A stretch of 64,000 bases of DNA from Grimontia marina (GTDB lineage: Bacteria > Pseudomonadota > Gammaproteobacteria > Enterobacterales > Vibrionaceae), in NCBI RefSeq assembly GCF_900060185.1, contig NZ_FIZY01000001.1:62001-126000 (forward strand). The letters are read 5' to 3'. Positions 56,201-64,000 of the stretch are shown piece by piece. The notes below the pieces were generated by a model. It was not told where the DNA came from. It was given only the letters and a program-made list of their open reading frames with translations, and searched no databases. Positions within the stretch are counted from its first letter, which is position 1. Each line of letters opens with the position of its first letter. Both the position numbers and the translations under genes were made by a program.

Positions 56201-56800
56201 TCATTGGACAAACATAGGACCGAAGCCGACATTCCACATGATGACTGTGCTGGCAAGGATCGCAACCAAAAGCACCAAACCGCACGTTACCACTGAACTT
56301 GCATAGATAAATCCCCGCTCTTCTGGGATATGCATAATTATCGGTACCCCTGTGTAAAGCAAATACACTGAGTAGGCGATACCAGCCAGACCTACTAACA
56401 TGACAAACCAAACTATGGGGTAGAGAGCAGCCAGACCTACCATAAATATCGGTGTTGCCGTATAAGCCGCAAGCTCCAGGGCTTGAGTATATGTTGGAGT
56501 GGAACCAAACGTTCGACTCATCCAGAGGGTGAGATAGGCAAGAGCCATCACGCCCGTGATGAGTGCAAAATACATCGCGCAGGCGATAATGATCGCACTT
56601 TGTTGAGTGAGGAAAATCGGATCACCGACGCCGATTTGCCAGCCAATATGCACACTGGAATAATATGCGCAGATAGGTGGGATGAGCGCCATAATGGCGG
56701 CGTGTCCCATACTGTTTGCCGTCCCTTCGTGGAGATCATCAATATTTTTCCATTCTTCTTTCGGATGGGTATAAAGGCCGAGCAAATGTCCCAAAATCAT
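56201..56800 (-). CDS. Yip1 domain family inner-membrane protein
   Basis: The 199-residue membrane protein has five or so hydrophobic segments and matches the bacterial Yip1 family (YIP1/DUF1282), judged from the N-terminal GLYTHPKEEWKNIDD and the layout of its helices. Function is not established. It starts at ATG 56798-56800 with AGGAGCGAC upstream. It is transcribed away from purF's direction and sits downstream of a LysR gene on the same strand, separated by a hairpin. Confidence 0.82.
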   Translation of the reverse strand: MILGHLLGLYTHPKEEWKNIDDLHEGTANSMGHAAIMALIPPICAYYSSVHIGWQIGVGDPIFLTQQSAIIIACAMYFALITGVMALAYLTLWMSRTFGSTPTYTQALELAAYTATPIFMVGLAALYPIVWFVMLVGLAGIAYSVYLLYTGVPIIMHIPEERGFIYASSVVTCGLVLLVAILASTVIMWNVGFGPMFVQ

Positions 56801-56918
56801 AGGTCGCTCCTTCCTGTAGCGGTAACCAGCAATGTTTTATACGCAACAGCGATACGTGATCGATCGCTTTGTTACATACTAATAACATTAGGTGCTGAGG
56901 GACGTCATTCGCAAGTTT

Positions 56919-56946
56919 TAACCACCAAAAGTATGGTGGTTTTTTA
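56919..56946 (+). terminator. Hairpin terminator between the Yip1 and LysR genes
   Basis: AACCACC-AAAAGTAT-GGTGGTT followed by TTTT on the plus strand. No plus-strand gene ends here; on the minus strand it follows the LysR gene by 37 bases, with a weaker T tract. It is probably the LysR terminator acting in both directions. Confidence 0.6.
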
Positions 56947-56982
56947 ATCACTTATCGAATCTGGGACACTTGGTGATCAGCT

Positions 56983-57873
56983 TCACTCTTCAATGTTTTC
57001 TGAGTGAAAATATGAGAGAGAAAAGTCGATGAATGCACGCAGCTTTGCCGGGTGGTGTGTTTTGTCATGGTACATCAGGAAGATATCACGAGGTTCAGTG
57101 GTCCAGCCTGGCAAAATCTGGGCGAGTTCACCTTCTTGAATGTCTCTTTGCACCAAAACATCGGGGATCAGTGCGATACCCAACCCATCTTTTGCCGCAG
57201 CCCTTACTACACTGAGCTCTGTTGCCTCAAATCGTCCTTGCTGAGAGACACAGATATATTGGTCCTTATCGTTGGAAAGCTGCCATCTCATGAGCGGCCA
57301 ACCTTTCAAAAGATGATGTTTCTCCAGATCGCAGGCGTCCGTAAGCGGTGCATTTGTTGAAAGGTAACTAGAGCTTGCAACAAGAATATCTCTGACCGTG
57401 TGAAGCTTTCTGGCGATCATCGAAGAGTCGCGTTGCGGCCCTATTTTGATAAAAGCATGTTTATCATCCAAGAGGGAAGGTGAGGCATCATTATAGAGTG
57501 ACAGATCAATCCTAATGTCTGGGTAAGCGACGAGAAAGGCGCTGAACATGGGCTGCAATAGCTTCATCGCAATATTAGAAGGAGCAGCAAGCCGGATCGT
57601 ACCGGAAGTGCCCTGGCAATATTCAGACAGGTTTTCAGTCGCTTCCACCAATTGCTCCAATAAAGGCGAGCACCGGTCATAAAAACTTTGTCCGGCTTCC
57701 GTCAGTGACAGTTTTCTGGCATCACGATGCAAGAGTTTGATCTTCAGATCTTCTTCTAGCACCTGAATTCTTCGGGTTAGGGTAGCAATAGGGATTCCCG
57801 TCTTTTTTGATGCCGATGTGTAGCTTCCATTCTCGACGATCAGTCGGAAAAGATTTAAATCATCTAATTTCAT
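56983..57873 (-). CDS. LysR-family transcriptional regulator
   Basis: The 296-residue regulator has an N-terminal winged helix (LFRLIVENGSYTSASKKTGI ... LTRRIQVLEEDLKIKLLHRD) and a substrate-binding domain (about 90-290). It falls in the common LysR subgroup related to DsdC/AaeR-like regulators of small local targets. The target is unknown; no divergent metabolic gene is adjacent, as the next gene upstream is an RssB-like regulator on the opposite strand 299 bases away. It starts at ATG 57873. Confidence 0.9.
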   Translation of the reverse strand: MKLDDLNLFRLIVENGSYTSASKKTGIPIATLTRRIQVLEEDLKIKLLHRDARKLSLTEAGQSFYDRCSPLLEQLVEATENLSEYCQGTSGTIRLAAPSNIAMKLLQPMFSAFLVAYPDIRIDLSLYNDASPSLLDDKHAFIKIGPQRDSSMIARKLHTVRDILVASSSYLSTNAPLTDACDLEKHHLLKGWPLMRWQLSNDKDQYICVSQQGRFEATELSVVRAAAKDGLGIALIPDVLVQRDIQEGELAQILPGWTTEPRDIFLMYHDKTHHPAKLRAFIDFSLSYFHSENIEE

Positions 57874-58172
57874 AGGATTTCACTGTCTTGCGATGGTCTT
57901 CAACAAAAAAGTACTGTTTTAGCTATTTCAAATTAAACTGGGTCATTTTTCGTTGTCTCATGTCAATATGTGGGACTCTAAAGGTGGTGTGACGGTACTG
58001 AAAGATAGAAAATATCCAAATTATTTTCTTTTCAGGATACAGAAAGTTAACCACTTTCGAGTCGTCTAATACAGGCTAGTGATAACCTCGTGCTGATTTT
58101 CAAACTATCCTAGTAATAGCAAAGCGCCCGTATTAGATACCAGCAAGGCAAGAGAAAACAGGAGAACATATT
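57874..58172. other. 299-base divergent gap between lysR and rssB genes
   Basis: This AT-rich region must hold both divergent promoters. I see no gene, no strong hairpin and no site I can name. Confidence 0.6.
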
Positions 58173-59228
58173 GTGTTGGAAGGAAAAGAAGTTCTCATTG
58201 TTGAAGATGATCCCGTGTTCAGCCGCATCATTGGTAGTTTTCTTCGTAAGGAAGGGTGCGTAGTAAGAGAAGCCGGGAATGGACTAGATGGATTAAAAGC
58301 ACTGAGAGAAGGTATTCCTGACTTGTTACTTAGCGACCTCTCTATGCCGGTGATGACCGGACTAGAGTTCGTCGAAGAAGTCAGTATGGAATACCCAATG
58401 CTTCCAGTGATTGTTATTTCAGGTACTGGTGGCATGTCAGATGTTGCTCAGGCACTGAGATTTGGTGTGAAAGACTTTTTAATCAAGCCTATCGAAGACA
58501 TTATGATCGTGAAATCTGCCATTATCTCTGTACTCGAAGATGCAGATGGTGGTGTGAACAGCGATGCGGATTTTTCGCAGCAATGGTTCAAGGTCTCACA
58601 AAATGGCGATCAACCGCTGACTGAAGAACTGAAATGGCATCTGGAAGATCTATTGGACAACCCCGGTAATGCTAGAGACCTATTAATAGGCTTGATGCCG
58701 GAACAGGATTCCCAGCAAGGCGATTGGCGACTGTCCTATCATTCGTTGCAATCTGCTGACACCAACCCGGTTGTGCTTGATTACACCTGGATGATGGACG
58801 GACAGATGGCGTTCTATATGGTTGACAGTGCCTCTGCGGGAGAAAATGGTACGGCGACAACGCTGATGATCCGTGCTTTTTTCAATGAGTATCTCCGTTC
58901 GCAAGATGCCGACGAGCGTGGTTTTGTTCACCTTGTCCACCAAATTGAACATGCCATAAAGCGCTCCACCTATGCTAGCCCAATCCGGGCCATGTTTGGC
59001 ATTTTAAACGCTGCAGACGACCAACTGGACGTTCTGTCAGCGGGCCTTAACGCCGTGGTTGATGGTTCTGGTAAGGCATTGATTGTGAAGAACGATAACT
59101 TGTTAGGTATTGACGCATCGAGTACGCGTTTTCAAACCATCGACCTTTCCGGAGGGAGTGTACGGGTATCGCTTAGCGAGATTGGTCTCACCAGCTTCAG
59201 TTTAGACATCCAGAGACTGAGCGCATAA
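58173..59228 (+). CDS. rssB: RssB-like response regulator
   Basis: The 351-residue protein has an N-terminal receiver (DD at 12-13, phosphoacceptor D55 in LLSDLSMPV, K in LIKPIED) and a C-terminal PP2C-like domain lacking obvious metal-site aspartates. Segment order and motifs (MSDVAQALRFGVKDFLIKP; AFFNEYLRSQ; LDVLSAGLNAVV) follow E. coli RssB, the ClpXP adaptor that delivers RpoS for degradation. The start is GTG 58173 after AGGAG. rssA is not adjacent. Role in RpoS turnover is inferred from family resemblance. Confidence 0.82.
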   Translation: MLEGKEVLIVEDDPVFSRIIGSFLRKEGCVVREAGNGLDGLKALREGIPDLLLSDLSMPVMTGLEFVEEVSMEYPMLPVIVISGTGGMSDVAQALRFGVKDFLIKPIEDIMIVKSAIISVLEDADGGVNSDADFSQQWFKVSQNGDQPLTEELKWHLEDLLDNPGNARDLLIGLMPEQDSQQGDWRLSYHSLQSADTNPVVLDYTWMMDGQMAFYMVDSASAGENGTATTLMIRAFFNEYLRSQDADERGFVHLVHQIEHAIKRSTYASPIRAMFGILNAADDQLDVLSAGLNAVVDGSGKALIVKNDNLLGIDASSTRFQTIDLSGGSVRVSLSEIGLTSFSLDIQRLSA

Positions 59229-59247
59229 TTAAACCAAAACAATCCCC

Positions 59248-59276
59248 AAAAACCGCCCAGATAGGCGGTTTTTTTT
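59248..59276 (+). terminator. Terminator after rssB-like gene
   Basis: AAAAACCGCC-CAGATA-GGCGGTTTTTTTT, a strong hairpin with eight T, 20 bases after the stop. Confidence 0.9.
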
Positions 59277-59351
59277 CGTGATGAAAAATCAACCTCTGCG
59301 TTCCAAACTATGAAGCAGTGCAGACTATTTGAGCAGTTAAAGGCTGTATGC

Positions 59352-59380
59352 TTGCTGCACAAAGCCCAGCCTAATATACT
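59352..59380 (+). promoter_or_regulatory. Putative promoter of rfaH
   Basis: A -35-like TTGCTG (59352-59357) is 17 bases from a -10 TATACT (59375-59380). The predicted start near 59387 would give a 66-base leader to rfaH. Confidence 0.45.
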
Positions 59381-59452
59381 CAGGCGTTGCGTCGCAAAGA
59401 TGATGCAAAATTGGCTAGCAATAAATCGGTAAATCGGCGAGAACGACTAGAA

Positions 59453-59950
59453 ATGAATCCATGGTATCTGCTCTATTGTAAACGCAGCGAGCAACAACGC
59501 GCTGAGCAGCACCTCAAAAGACAAGGCGTCGATTGTTACTACCCACAGGTAACTGTAGAAAAAATCCGCAGAGGCAAGCGTTCCAGCGAGTTGGAGCCGC
59601 TCTTTCCCAACTACGTTTTTGCTTCCTTTGACGCTGAAAAAATCTCTTACACCACAGTACGTTCGACACGTGGGGTTGTCGACTTTGTTCGACAAGGCGC
59701 GATACCAACTATCGTACCTATAGAGCTCATCTCGGATCTAATGTCTCACGAAGACAGCGATGAACAGCGTGAAGCACTGGGCGACGTCTTCGAGCCCGGT
59801 GACCAACTAGAAGTGCTCGCAGGTCAGTTTTTAGGGGCAGAGGCTATCTACAAAGAAGCGGATGGGGAACTTCGTTCGATTTTATTGATCAACCTGATCA
59901 GCCGGCAGGTTGAAGTATCAACAGAAAATAAGGCACTTCGTAAAAAGTAG
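59453..59950 (+). CDS. rfaH: Transcription antiterminator RfaH
   Basis: RfaH is a NusG paralogue recruited at ops sites to polysaccharide, LPS and similar operons; it suppresses pausing and Rho termination and couples translation. From ATG 59453 it has 165 residues (MNPWYLLYCKRSEQQRAEQH), with the NGN domain FPNYVFASFD and the C-terminal domain FEPGDQLEVLAGQFLGAEAI that can refold between helical and KOW forms. Upstream in-frame codons (from 59387) give an atypical extension. An ops element lies 48 bases after its stop. Confidence 0.95.
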   Translation: MNPWYLLYCKRSEQQRAEQHLKRQGVDCYYPQVTVEKIRRGKRSSELEPLFPNYVFASFDAEKISYTTVRSTRGVVDFVRQGAIPTIVPIELISDLMSHEDSDEQREALGDVFEPGDQLEVLAGQFLGAEAIYKEADGELRSILLINLISRQVEVSTENKALRKK

Positions 59951-59998
59951 TTGCAACAAGCATAGATGCTATCGCGTACTTTGGGGACGACACCTAAG

Positions 59999-60009
59999 GG
60001 CGGTAGCGT
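59999..60009 (+). promoter_or_regulatory. ops element (RfaH recruitment site)
   Basis: GGCGGTAGCGT equals the core of the ops consensus (GGCGGTAGCGTGC) over 11 bases; the preceding CTAAGG resembles the end of the JUMPstart sequence. It lies between rfaH and rmlB, 27 bases before the rmlB ATG at 60037, at the head of the polysaccharide operon. Confidence 0.9.
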
Positions 60010-60036
60010 AGAGAAAACCAAATGTTGGAATCAGAA

Positions 60037-61098
60037 ATGAAGATTTTAGTTACAGGTGGGGCGGGTTTCATTGGTTCCGCTGTCGTTCGACATATTATTG
60101 AAGATACAAAAGATAGCGTTGTTAATGTCGATAAACTTACTTATGCGGGCAACTTAGAGTCTTTGGCTTCGGTTGCTAATAACGAACGTTATGCCTTTGA
60201 GCAAGTAGATATCTGCGACCGTTCAGAACTAGATCGCATATTTTCTTTGCATCAACCCGACGTTGTGATGCACTTAGCTGCAGAGTCTCATGTAGACCGT
60301 TCCATTGATGGACCTGCTGCCTTTATTGAAACCAACATCATTGGTACTTACAATTTGCTAGAAGCAGCACGTCAGTATTGGAACTCTCTGGATAACGACA
60401 AGAAAGCTGCGTTCCGTTTCCATCATATCTCTACCGATGAAGTGTACGGTGACCTTGAAGGCACAACAGACTTGTTCACCGAAGAAACATCGTACGAGCC
60501 ATCAAGTCCTTACTCTGCCTCAAAAGCCTCAAGTGACCATTTGGTTCGCGCGTGGCTCCGTACTTACGGTTTGCCAACCATCGTGACCAACTGCTCAAAC
60601 AACTACGGTCCTTACCATTTTCCAGAAAAGCTTATCCCATTGATGATTTTGAATGCCCTAGATGGCAAAGCTCTTCCAGTTTATGGGGATGGCATGCAAA
60701 TCCGTGACTGGCTGTTTGTAGAAGACCATGCACGTGCGCTTTACAAAGTGGCTACCGAAGGTGAGATAGGTGAGACCTACAACATTGGTGGCCATAATGA
60801 AAAAGCCAATATCGAGGTCGTGAAGACCATCTGTGCGCTATTAGAAGAACTGGTACCAACTAAGCCAGAGGGTGTGGTGCAGTATCAAGACCTCATCACT
60901 TACGTAAAAGACCGCCCAGGCCATGATGTTCGCTACGCTATTGATGCCTCAAAAATTGAACGGGAGTTAGGTTGGAAACCGGAAGAAACGTTCGAATCGG
61001 GCATTCGTAAAACCGCGATGTGGTATCTCGACAACAAAGCGTGGTGGTCACGAGTACTGGACGGCTCTTATTCACGTGAGCGCCTTGGTACAAACTAG
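60037..61098 (+). CDS. rfbB: dTDP-glucose 4,6-dehydratase RmlB
   Basis: RmlB converts dTDP-glucose to dTDP-4-keto-6-deoxyglucose. The NAD motif is [15 protein letters not shown], the catalytic DEVYGD is in [14 protein letters not shown] and [15 protein letters not shown] holds the Tyr-Lys pair. The ATG at 60037 gives the canonical MKILVTGG; an ATG at 60022 would add five residues. Length 353 residues. It is the first gene after the ops site and should be RfaH-controlled. Confidence 0.96.
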   Translation: MKILVTGGAGFIGSAVVRHIIEDTKDSVVNVDKLTYAGNLESLASVANNERYAFEQVDICDRSELDRIFSLHQPDVVMHLAAESHVDRSIDGPAAFIETNIIGTYNLLEAARQYWNSLDNDKKAAFRFHHISTDEVYGDLEGTTDLFTEETSYEPSSPYSASKASSDHLVRAWLRTYGLPTIVTNCSNNYGPYHFPEKLIPLMILNALDGKALPVYGDGMQIRDWLFVEDHARALYKVATEGEIGETYNIGGHNEKANIEVVKTICALLEELVPTKPEGVVQYQDLITYVKDRPGHDVRYAIDASKIERELGWKPEETFESGIRKTAMWYLDNKAWWSRVLDGSYSRERLGTN

Positions 61099-61147
61099 GC
61101 ATTAAGTTCTCGTCACACTTATTTTTGGTTCTACGTTCTAGTTCCTA

Positions 61148-61171
61148 CCTAGGACCTAGGACCTAGGACCT
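61148..61171. repeat. Short tandem repeat of CCTAGGA
   Basis: Three and a third direct copies of the 7-base unit CCTAGGA, each holding the palindrome CCTAGG, occur in the 94-base rmlB-rmlA gap. Degenerate relatives (TTCTACG TTCTAGT TCCTAC) precede it. Copy number may vary by slippage. Function unknown. Confidence 0.85.
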
Positions 61172-61192
61172 TTTTCTCTAGGAGCCAAATCA

Positions 61193-62062
61193 ATGAAAGG
61201 CATCATTCTGGCGGGCGGCTCAGGCACGCGTTTATACCCAATCACCCGAGGCGTATCGAAGCAATTGCTTCCAATCTACGACAAACCGATGATTTACTAC
61301 CCATTGTCGACGCTGATGTTGGCGGGTATTCGAGAGATCTTCATCATCACAACCCCAGAAGACAACGAGAGCTTTAAGCGACTGCTAGGCGATGGTAGCG
61401 ACTTTGGTATTCATCTGGAATACGCTGTGCAGCCAAGCCCAGACGGTCTGGCGCAAGCTTTTATCATTGGTGAGGAATTCATTGGTAATGATAGTGTGTG
61501 TTTGGTGTTGGGTGACAACATTTTTTATGGGCAGTCGTTCAGTAAAACCTTAAGAAATGCGGCTTCCCGAGAGGTAGGCGCAACCGTATTTGGTTATCAG
61601 GTGAAAGACCCAGAGCGCTTTGGCGTGGTGGAATTTGATGAGCAAATGCGTGCGGTCTCAATTGAAGAAAAGCCATCGAAGCCGAAGTCGAACTATGCTG
61701 TCACGGGCTTGTATTTCTATGATAACCGTGTCGTGAGCTTGGCCAAAGACGTTAAACCTTCTGATCGGGGTGAACTAGAAATCACTACCCTAAATGAAAT
61801 GTATTTGAATGATGGTTCACTCAATGTAGAACTGTTGGGACGGGGATTTGCATGGCTGGACACAGGGACGCATGAAAGCCTTCACGAAGCCTCTTCTTTT
61901 GTGCAGACTATCGAACATGTTCAAGGACTAAAAGTGGCGTGTTTAGAAGAAATTGCGTGGCGTAACGGATGGCTAATTGACGCCCAACTAGAGAGGTTAG
62001 CTGAGGGAATGAGTAAAAACGAATATGGTCGATATTTGCAGCGTCTCATTACTAACGAATAA
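61193..62062 (+). CDS. rfbA: Glucose-1-phosphate thymidylyltransferase RmlA
   Basis: RmlA makes dTDP-glucose from glucose 1-phosphate and dTTP. The nucleotide loop is [20 protein letters not shown], with [18 protein letters not shown] and [10 protein letters not shown] following; the C-terminal allosteric region is typical. Length 289 residues. It starts at ATG 61193 after TAGGAGCC. Codon and base use are still like the chromosome; the shift to AT-rich sequence begins in the next gene. Confidence 0.97.
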   Translation: MKGIILAGGSGTRLYPITRGVSKQLLPIYDKPMIYYPLSTLMLAGIREIFIITTPEDNESFKRLLGDGSDFGIHLEYAVQPSPDGLAQAFIIGEEFIGNDSVCLVLGDNIFYGQSFSKTLRNAASREVGATVFGYQVKDPERFGVVEFDEQMRAVSIEEKPSKPKSNYAVTGLYFYDNRVVSLAKDVKPSDRGELEITTLNEMYLNDGSLNVELLGRGFAWLDTGTHESLHEASSFVQTIEHVQGLKVACLEEIAWRNGWLIDAQLERLAEGMSKNEYGRYLQRLITNE

Positions 62063-62086
62063 TTATAAATATTATGTGAGGGAACT

Positions 62087-62941
62087 ATGATACTCGTAAC
62101 CGGAGCTAATGGGCTTTTAGCTAACGAAATCAGAAAGCTATCAAACGGAAAAAATGTTATTTTTGTTTTAAAAGAAGAACTAGATATTACATGTAAAAAC
62201 GATGTTATGGAGTTTTTTGAAAGCAATAATGAATTCACATCAGTGATTAACTGTGCAGCAGGTGCAGATGCAGAGTTTATTGAAGAAAACCCCGATTGGG
62301 GATATGAAATAACGGTGTCGGGGCCTTCGAACTTAGCCGAAGCATCAAAGCTGTTTAATTTTAAATTGATTCATATATCGACGGATTATGTCTTTGATGG
62401 ACAGAAAAATACACCATATACAGAGGAAGACCTAACAAACGGGCTTTCAAAATATGGTCAATTAAAAGCAGAAGGCGAAAAAGCAATACTAGAATTATCT
62501 GAATCGTGTGCGATCGTGAGAACTGCTTGGCTTTTTTCTGAACAAAAAAGAGATTTTATCGGTACAATGGAACGAATAGCGGCTAATCGAAGCAGTGTGA
62601 ATGTTGTTATTGACCAAATAGGTTCGCCGACATACGCACCGGATTTAGCGAAAGCACTATTAGTTATTGCGACTGAACTTCGAGTGGGAGAGAAGGAAAT
62701 TTTCCATTTTAGTAATGATGGTGTGTGTAGTTGGTATGACCTGGCTTGTCAGATAATGAAAGGTCTAAATTTAGACTGTAAAGTTGAGCCAATCTTAAGT
62801 CACGAATTTCCTACGAAAGCAAAAAGACCAAACTACTCTGTTTTAAGTAAAACGAAGGTTAAAGACAGGTTCTCCATTCAGATTAGACACTATGGAGATG
62901 CTCTTAACGAATGTTTAGAGAATATAAAGTCAAAAGGTTAA
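62087..62941 (+). CDS. rfbD: dTDP-4-dehydrorhamnose reductase-like protein (RmlD family)
   Basis: This 284-residue NAD(P)-dependent reductase of the RmlD family has the glycine motif VTGANGLLA, the STDYVFDG segment, and the catalytic YGQLK (Tyr-x3-Lys). RmlD reduces dTDP-4-keto-rhamnose to dTDP-rhamnose. It is more AT-rich than rmlA, suggesting a different origin. The RmlC epimerase normally needed before this step is not seen before the window end, so the true substrate is open. ATG 62087 follows GAGGGAAC. Confidence 0.85.
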   Translation: MILVTGANGLLANEIRKLSNGKNVIFVLKEELDITCKNDVMEFFESNNEFTSVINCAAGADAEFIEENPDWGYEITVSGPSNLAEASKLFNFKLIHISTDYVFDGQKNTPYTEEDLTNGLSKYGQLKAEGEKAILELSESCAIVRTAWLFSEQKRDFIGTMERIAANRSSVNVVIDQIGSPTYAPDLAKALLVIATELRVGEKEIFHFSNDGVCSWYDLACQIMKGLNLDCKVEPILSHEFPTKAKRPNYSVLSKTKVKDRFSIQIRHYGDALNECLENIKSKG

Positions 62942-62947
62942 CACCGT

Positions 62948-64000
62948 ATGCTGTCGAGATCTGACATTCATAAAATTGCTGAAATACTTATTCCAAGTAG
63001 GAAGATTAAAGTTTTTGGATACTACCAGTTTACCGAATCTGAATTAAAAGATAACTTCGTTCTAATAGACTCAAATATTGGTTGTAGTGATATAAGGAAT
63101 GTTATATGGTTCCTTCCCCAAATAGCAAATATTAATGCGGGCGGAATTGTTACAATATTGAAGCTTGCTCAATATTTAAGTGTAAGACTCGAGATTGATA
63201 ACATATTTGTGTTTGAAAAGAACATAAATAAACAACAGATTGATGCCGTTAATTCTATGTATCCTGGGATTAAATATGAAGTTGTTCAGTCCGGGAACCC
63301 AAAAACTTTACCTAGTGCTTGTGTTGGTATTTGTACATTTTGGACGACAGCATTTTCTCTTCTGAAATATAATAAATGCAAAAGAAAGTATTACTTGTTG
63401 CAGGATGATGAGAGAAGCTTCTATGCTAAGGGGAGTCATTATAGTTTAGTAGAATCTACCTATACATTTGGTTTTACGGGAATATCTAACTCATTTTCTA
63501 TTCAGAAAATATATCAAGAAATATCAGGAAAAGATTGTTTTGTTTATCGCCCTGGTATTGATGAATCTTTACTATCTCTTAGGGAAATTGAACGGCCTAG
63601 TGGAAAAACAAATGTTCTTGTGTATTGTAGGCCAAGTCATCAAAGAAACTGTTTCGAAGCAATTATCGTTAGCCTAAAAAATGTAGCTAGCTTTCTTGGT
63701 GATGACTATATATTTCACTTGGTTGGAGAGACTATATCTAAAAATAAGTATGATTTGAATAAACAGTTTATAGTTCATGGTAACATTTCGGATAAAATGA
63801 AGATCAGAGAGTTATATTCATCTTGCTCCTTTGGAATTAGTTTTATTACCTCGCCTACTTACTCCTATCATCAACTAGATATTATTTCATCAGGTATCTG
63901 CTTGATATCAAACCATAATGAAGAACTGAAGAAGTCTTTTGACGAAGGTTGTTTATACTTTGTCGGAGCCTCTCCAAGCGAAATTGAAATATCACTTCCC
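62948..64000 (+). CDS. WsaF-like rhamnosyltransferase, partial (runs off window)
   Basis: The frame opens at ATG 62948 and stays open for 351 codons to the window end. The segment near residues 149-177 (YYLLQDDERSFYAKGSHYSL then VESTYTFGFTGI) is the hallmark of WsaF-type GT4 rhamnosyltransferases, and a GT-B C-terminal half follows (NVLVYCRPSHQRN near 223; SFGISFITSPTYSYHQLD). It would add rhamnose to a growing polysaccharide. The DNA is clearly AT-rich, with codons unlike upstream genes, as in acquired O-antigen regions. No good ribosome site is visible, but the gap after rmlD is only six bases. The 3' end is missing. Confidence 0.72.
   Translation, partial: MLSRSDIHKIAEILIPSRKIKVFGYYQFTESELKDNFVLIDSNIGCSDIRNVIWFLPQIANINAGGIVTILKLAQYLSVRLEIDNIFVFEKNINKQQIDAVNSMYPGIKYEVVQSGNPKTLPSACVGICTFWTTAFSLLKYNKCKRKYYLLQDDERSFYAKGSHYSLVESTYTFGFTGISNSFSIQKIYQEISGKDCFVYRPGIDESLLSLREIERPSGKTNVLVYCRPSHQRNCFEAIIVSLKNVASFLGDDYIFHLVGETISKNKYDLNKQFIVHGNISDKMKIRELYSSCSFGISFITSPTYSYHQLDIISSGICLISNHNEELKKSFDEGCLYFVGASPSEIEISLP

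Noticed and set aside
1-64000. Defence systems, CRISPR arrays, prophage, integrons, toxin-antitoxin pairs
   Set aside because: Looked for throughout; nothing with supporting genes or repeats was found.

Overview
The window reads as a chromosome segment of a marine gammaproteobacterium of the Vibrionaceae. The evidence is the gene order flhA-flhF-flhG-fliA-cheYZAB-parC-parP-cheW, a HubP-type FimV, paired FadL porins next to fadIJ, and the sixA/smrB/prmB/aroC to cvpA/purF housekeeping order. GC looks moderate by eye. The genus cannot be fixed from this sequence; Grimontia, Enterovibrio or Photobacterium-like relatives are possible. Coding is dense, and no tRNA, rRNA, CRISPR array, prophage or complete insertion sequence was seen.

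Layout. (1) 1-13371: flagellar export and chemotaxis operon (end of flhB, then flhA, flhF, flhG, fliA, cheY, cheZ, cheA, cheB, parC, parP, cheW, a DUF2802 gene), with a sigma54-type promoter before flhA. (2) 13389-14458, minus strand: a FliK-like gene and an FlhB C-terminal-domain paralogue, behind a near-consensus sigma28 promoter. (3) 14626-21611: complete cytochrome c maturation operon ccmABCDEFGHI. (4) 21691-31073: lipid block with mlaA, two fadL genes, an ECF sigma factor with its DUF3379 partner, a 0.75 kb intergenic region with regulatory sites and an orphan terminator, and fadI-fadJ. (5) 31157-39579: M16 protease, sixA, a 265-bp MITE-like element, smrB, prmB, aroC, a TRIC-like channel, epmC and yfcL. 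(6) 39643-56105: mnmC, fabB, pdxB, asd, fimV/hubP, truA, accD, folC, dedD, cvpA and purF. (7) 56201-59228: Yip1-family protein, LysR regulator and RssB-like response regulator. (8) 59453-64000: rfaH, an ops element, then rmlB, rmlA, rmlD and the start of a WsaF-like glycosyltransferase, which begins an O-antigen or polysaccharide locus that becomes AT-rich and runs off the window.

How they fit together. FlhF/FlhG, ParC/ParP, the repeat-bearing CheA and HubP are parts of the Vibrio polar-organelle positioning machinery. FliA, encoded here, probably transcribes the facing FliK-like/FlhX pair. The fatty-acid genes (fadL x2, fadIJ, fabB) carry FadR-like sites, and fabB has a long terminated 3' UTR where Vibrio encodes the FarS sRNA. 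RfaH is encoded directly upstream of an ops site leading into the polysaccharide operon it would be expected to antiterminate.

No wholly new multi-gene system was recognised. The least explained items are the ECF sigma/DUF3379 pair between the lipid genes, the orphan terminator region before fadI, the FlhX/FliK-like pair and the MITE-like repeat.
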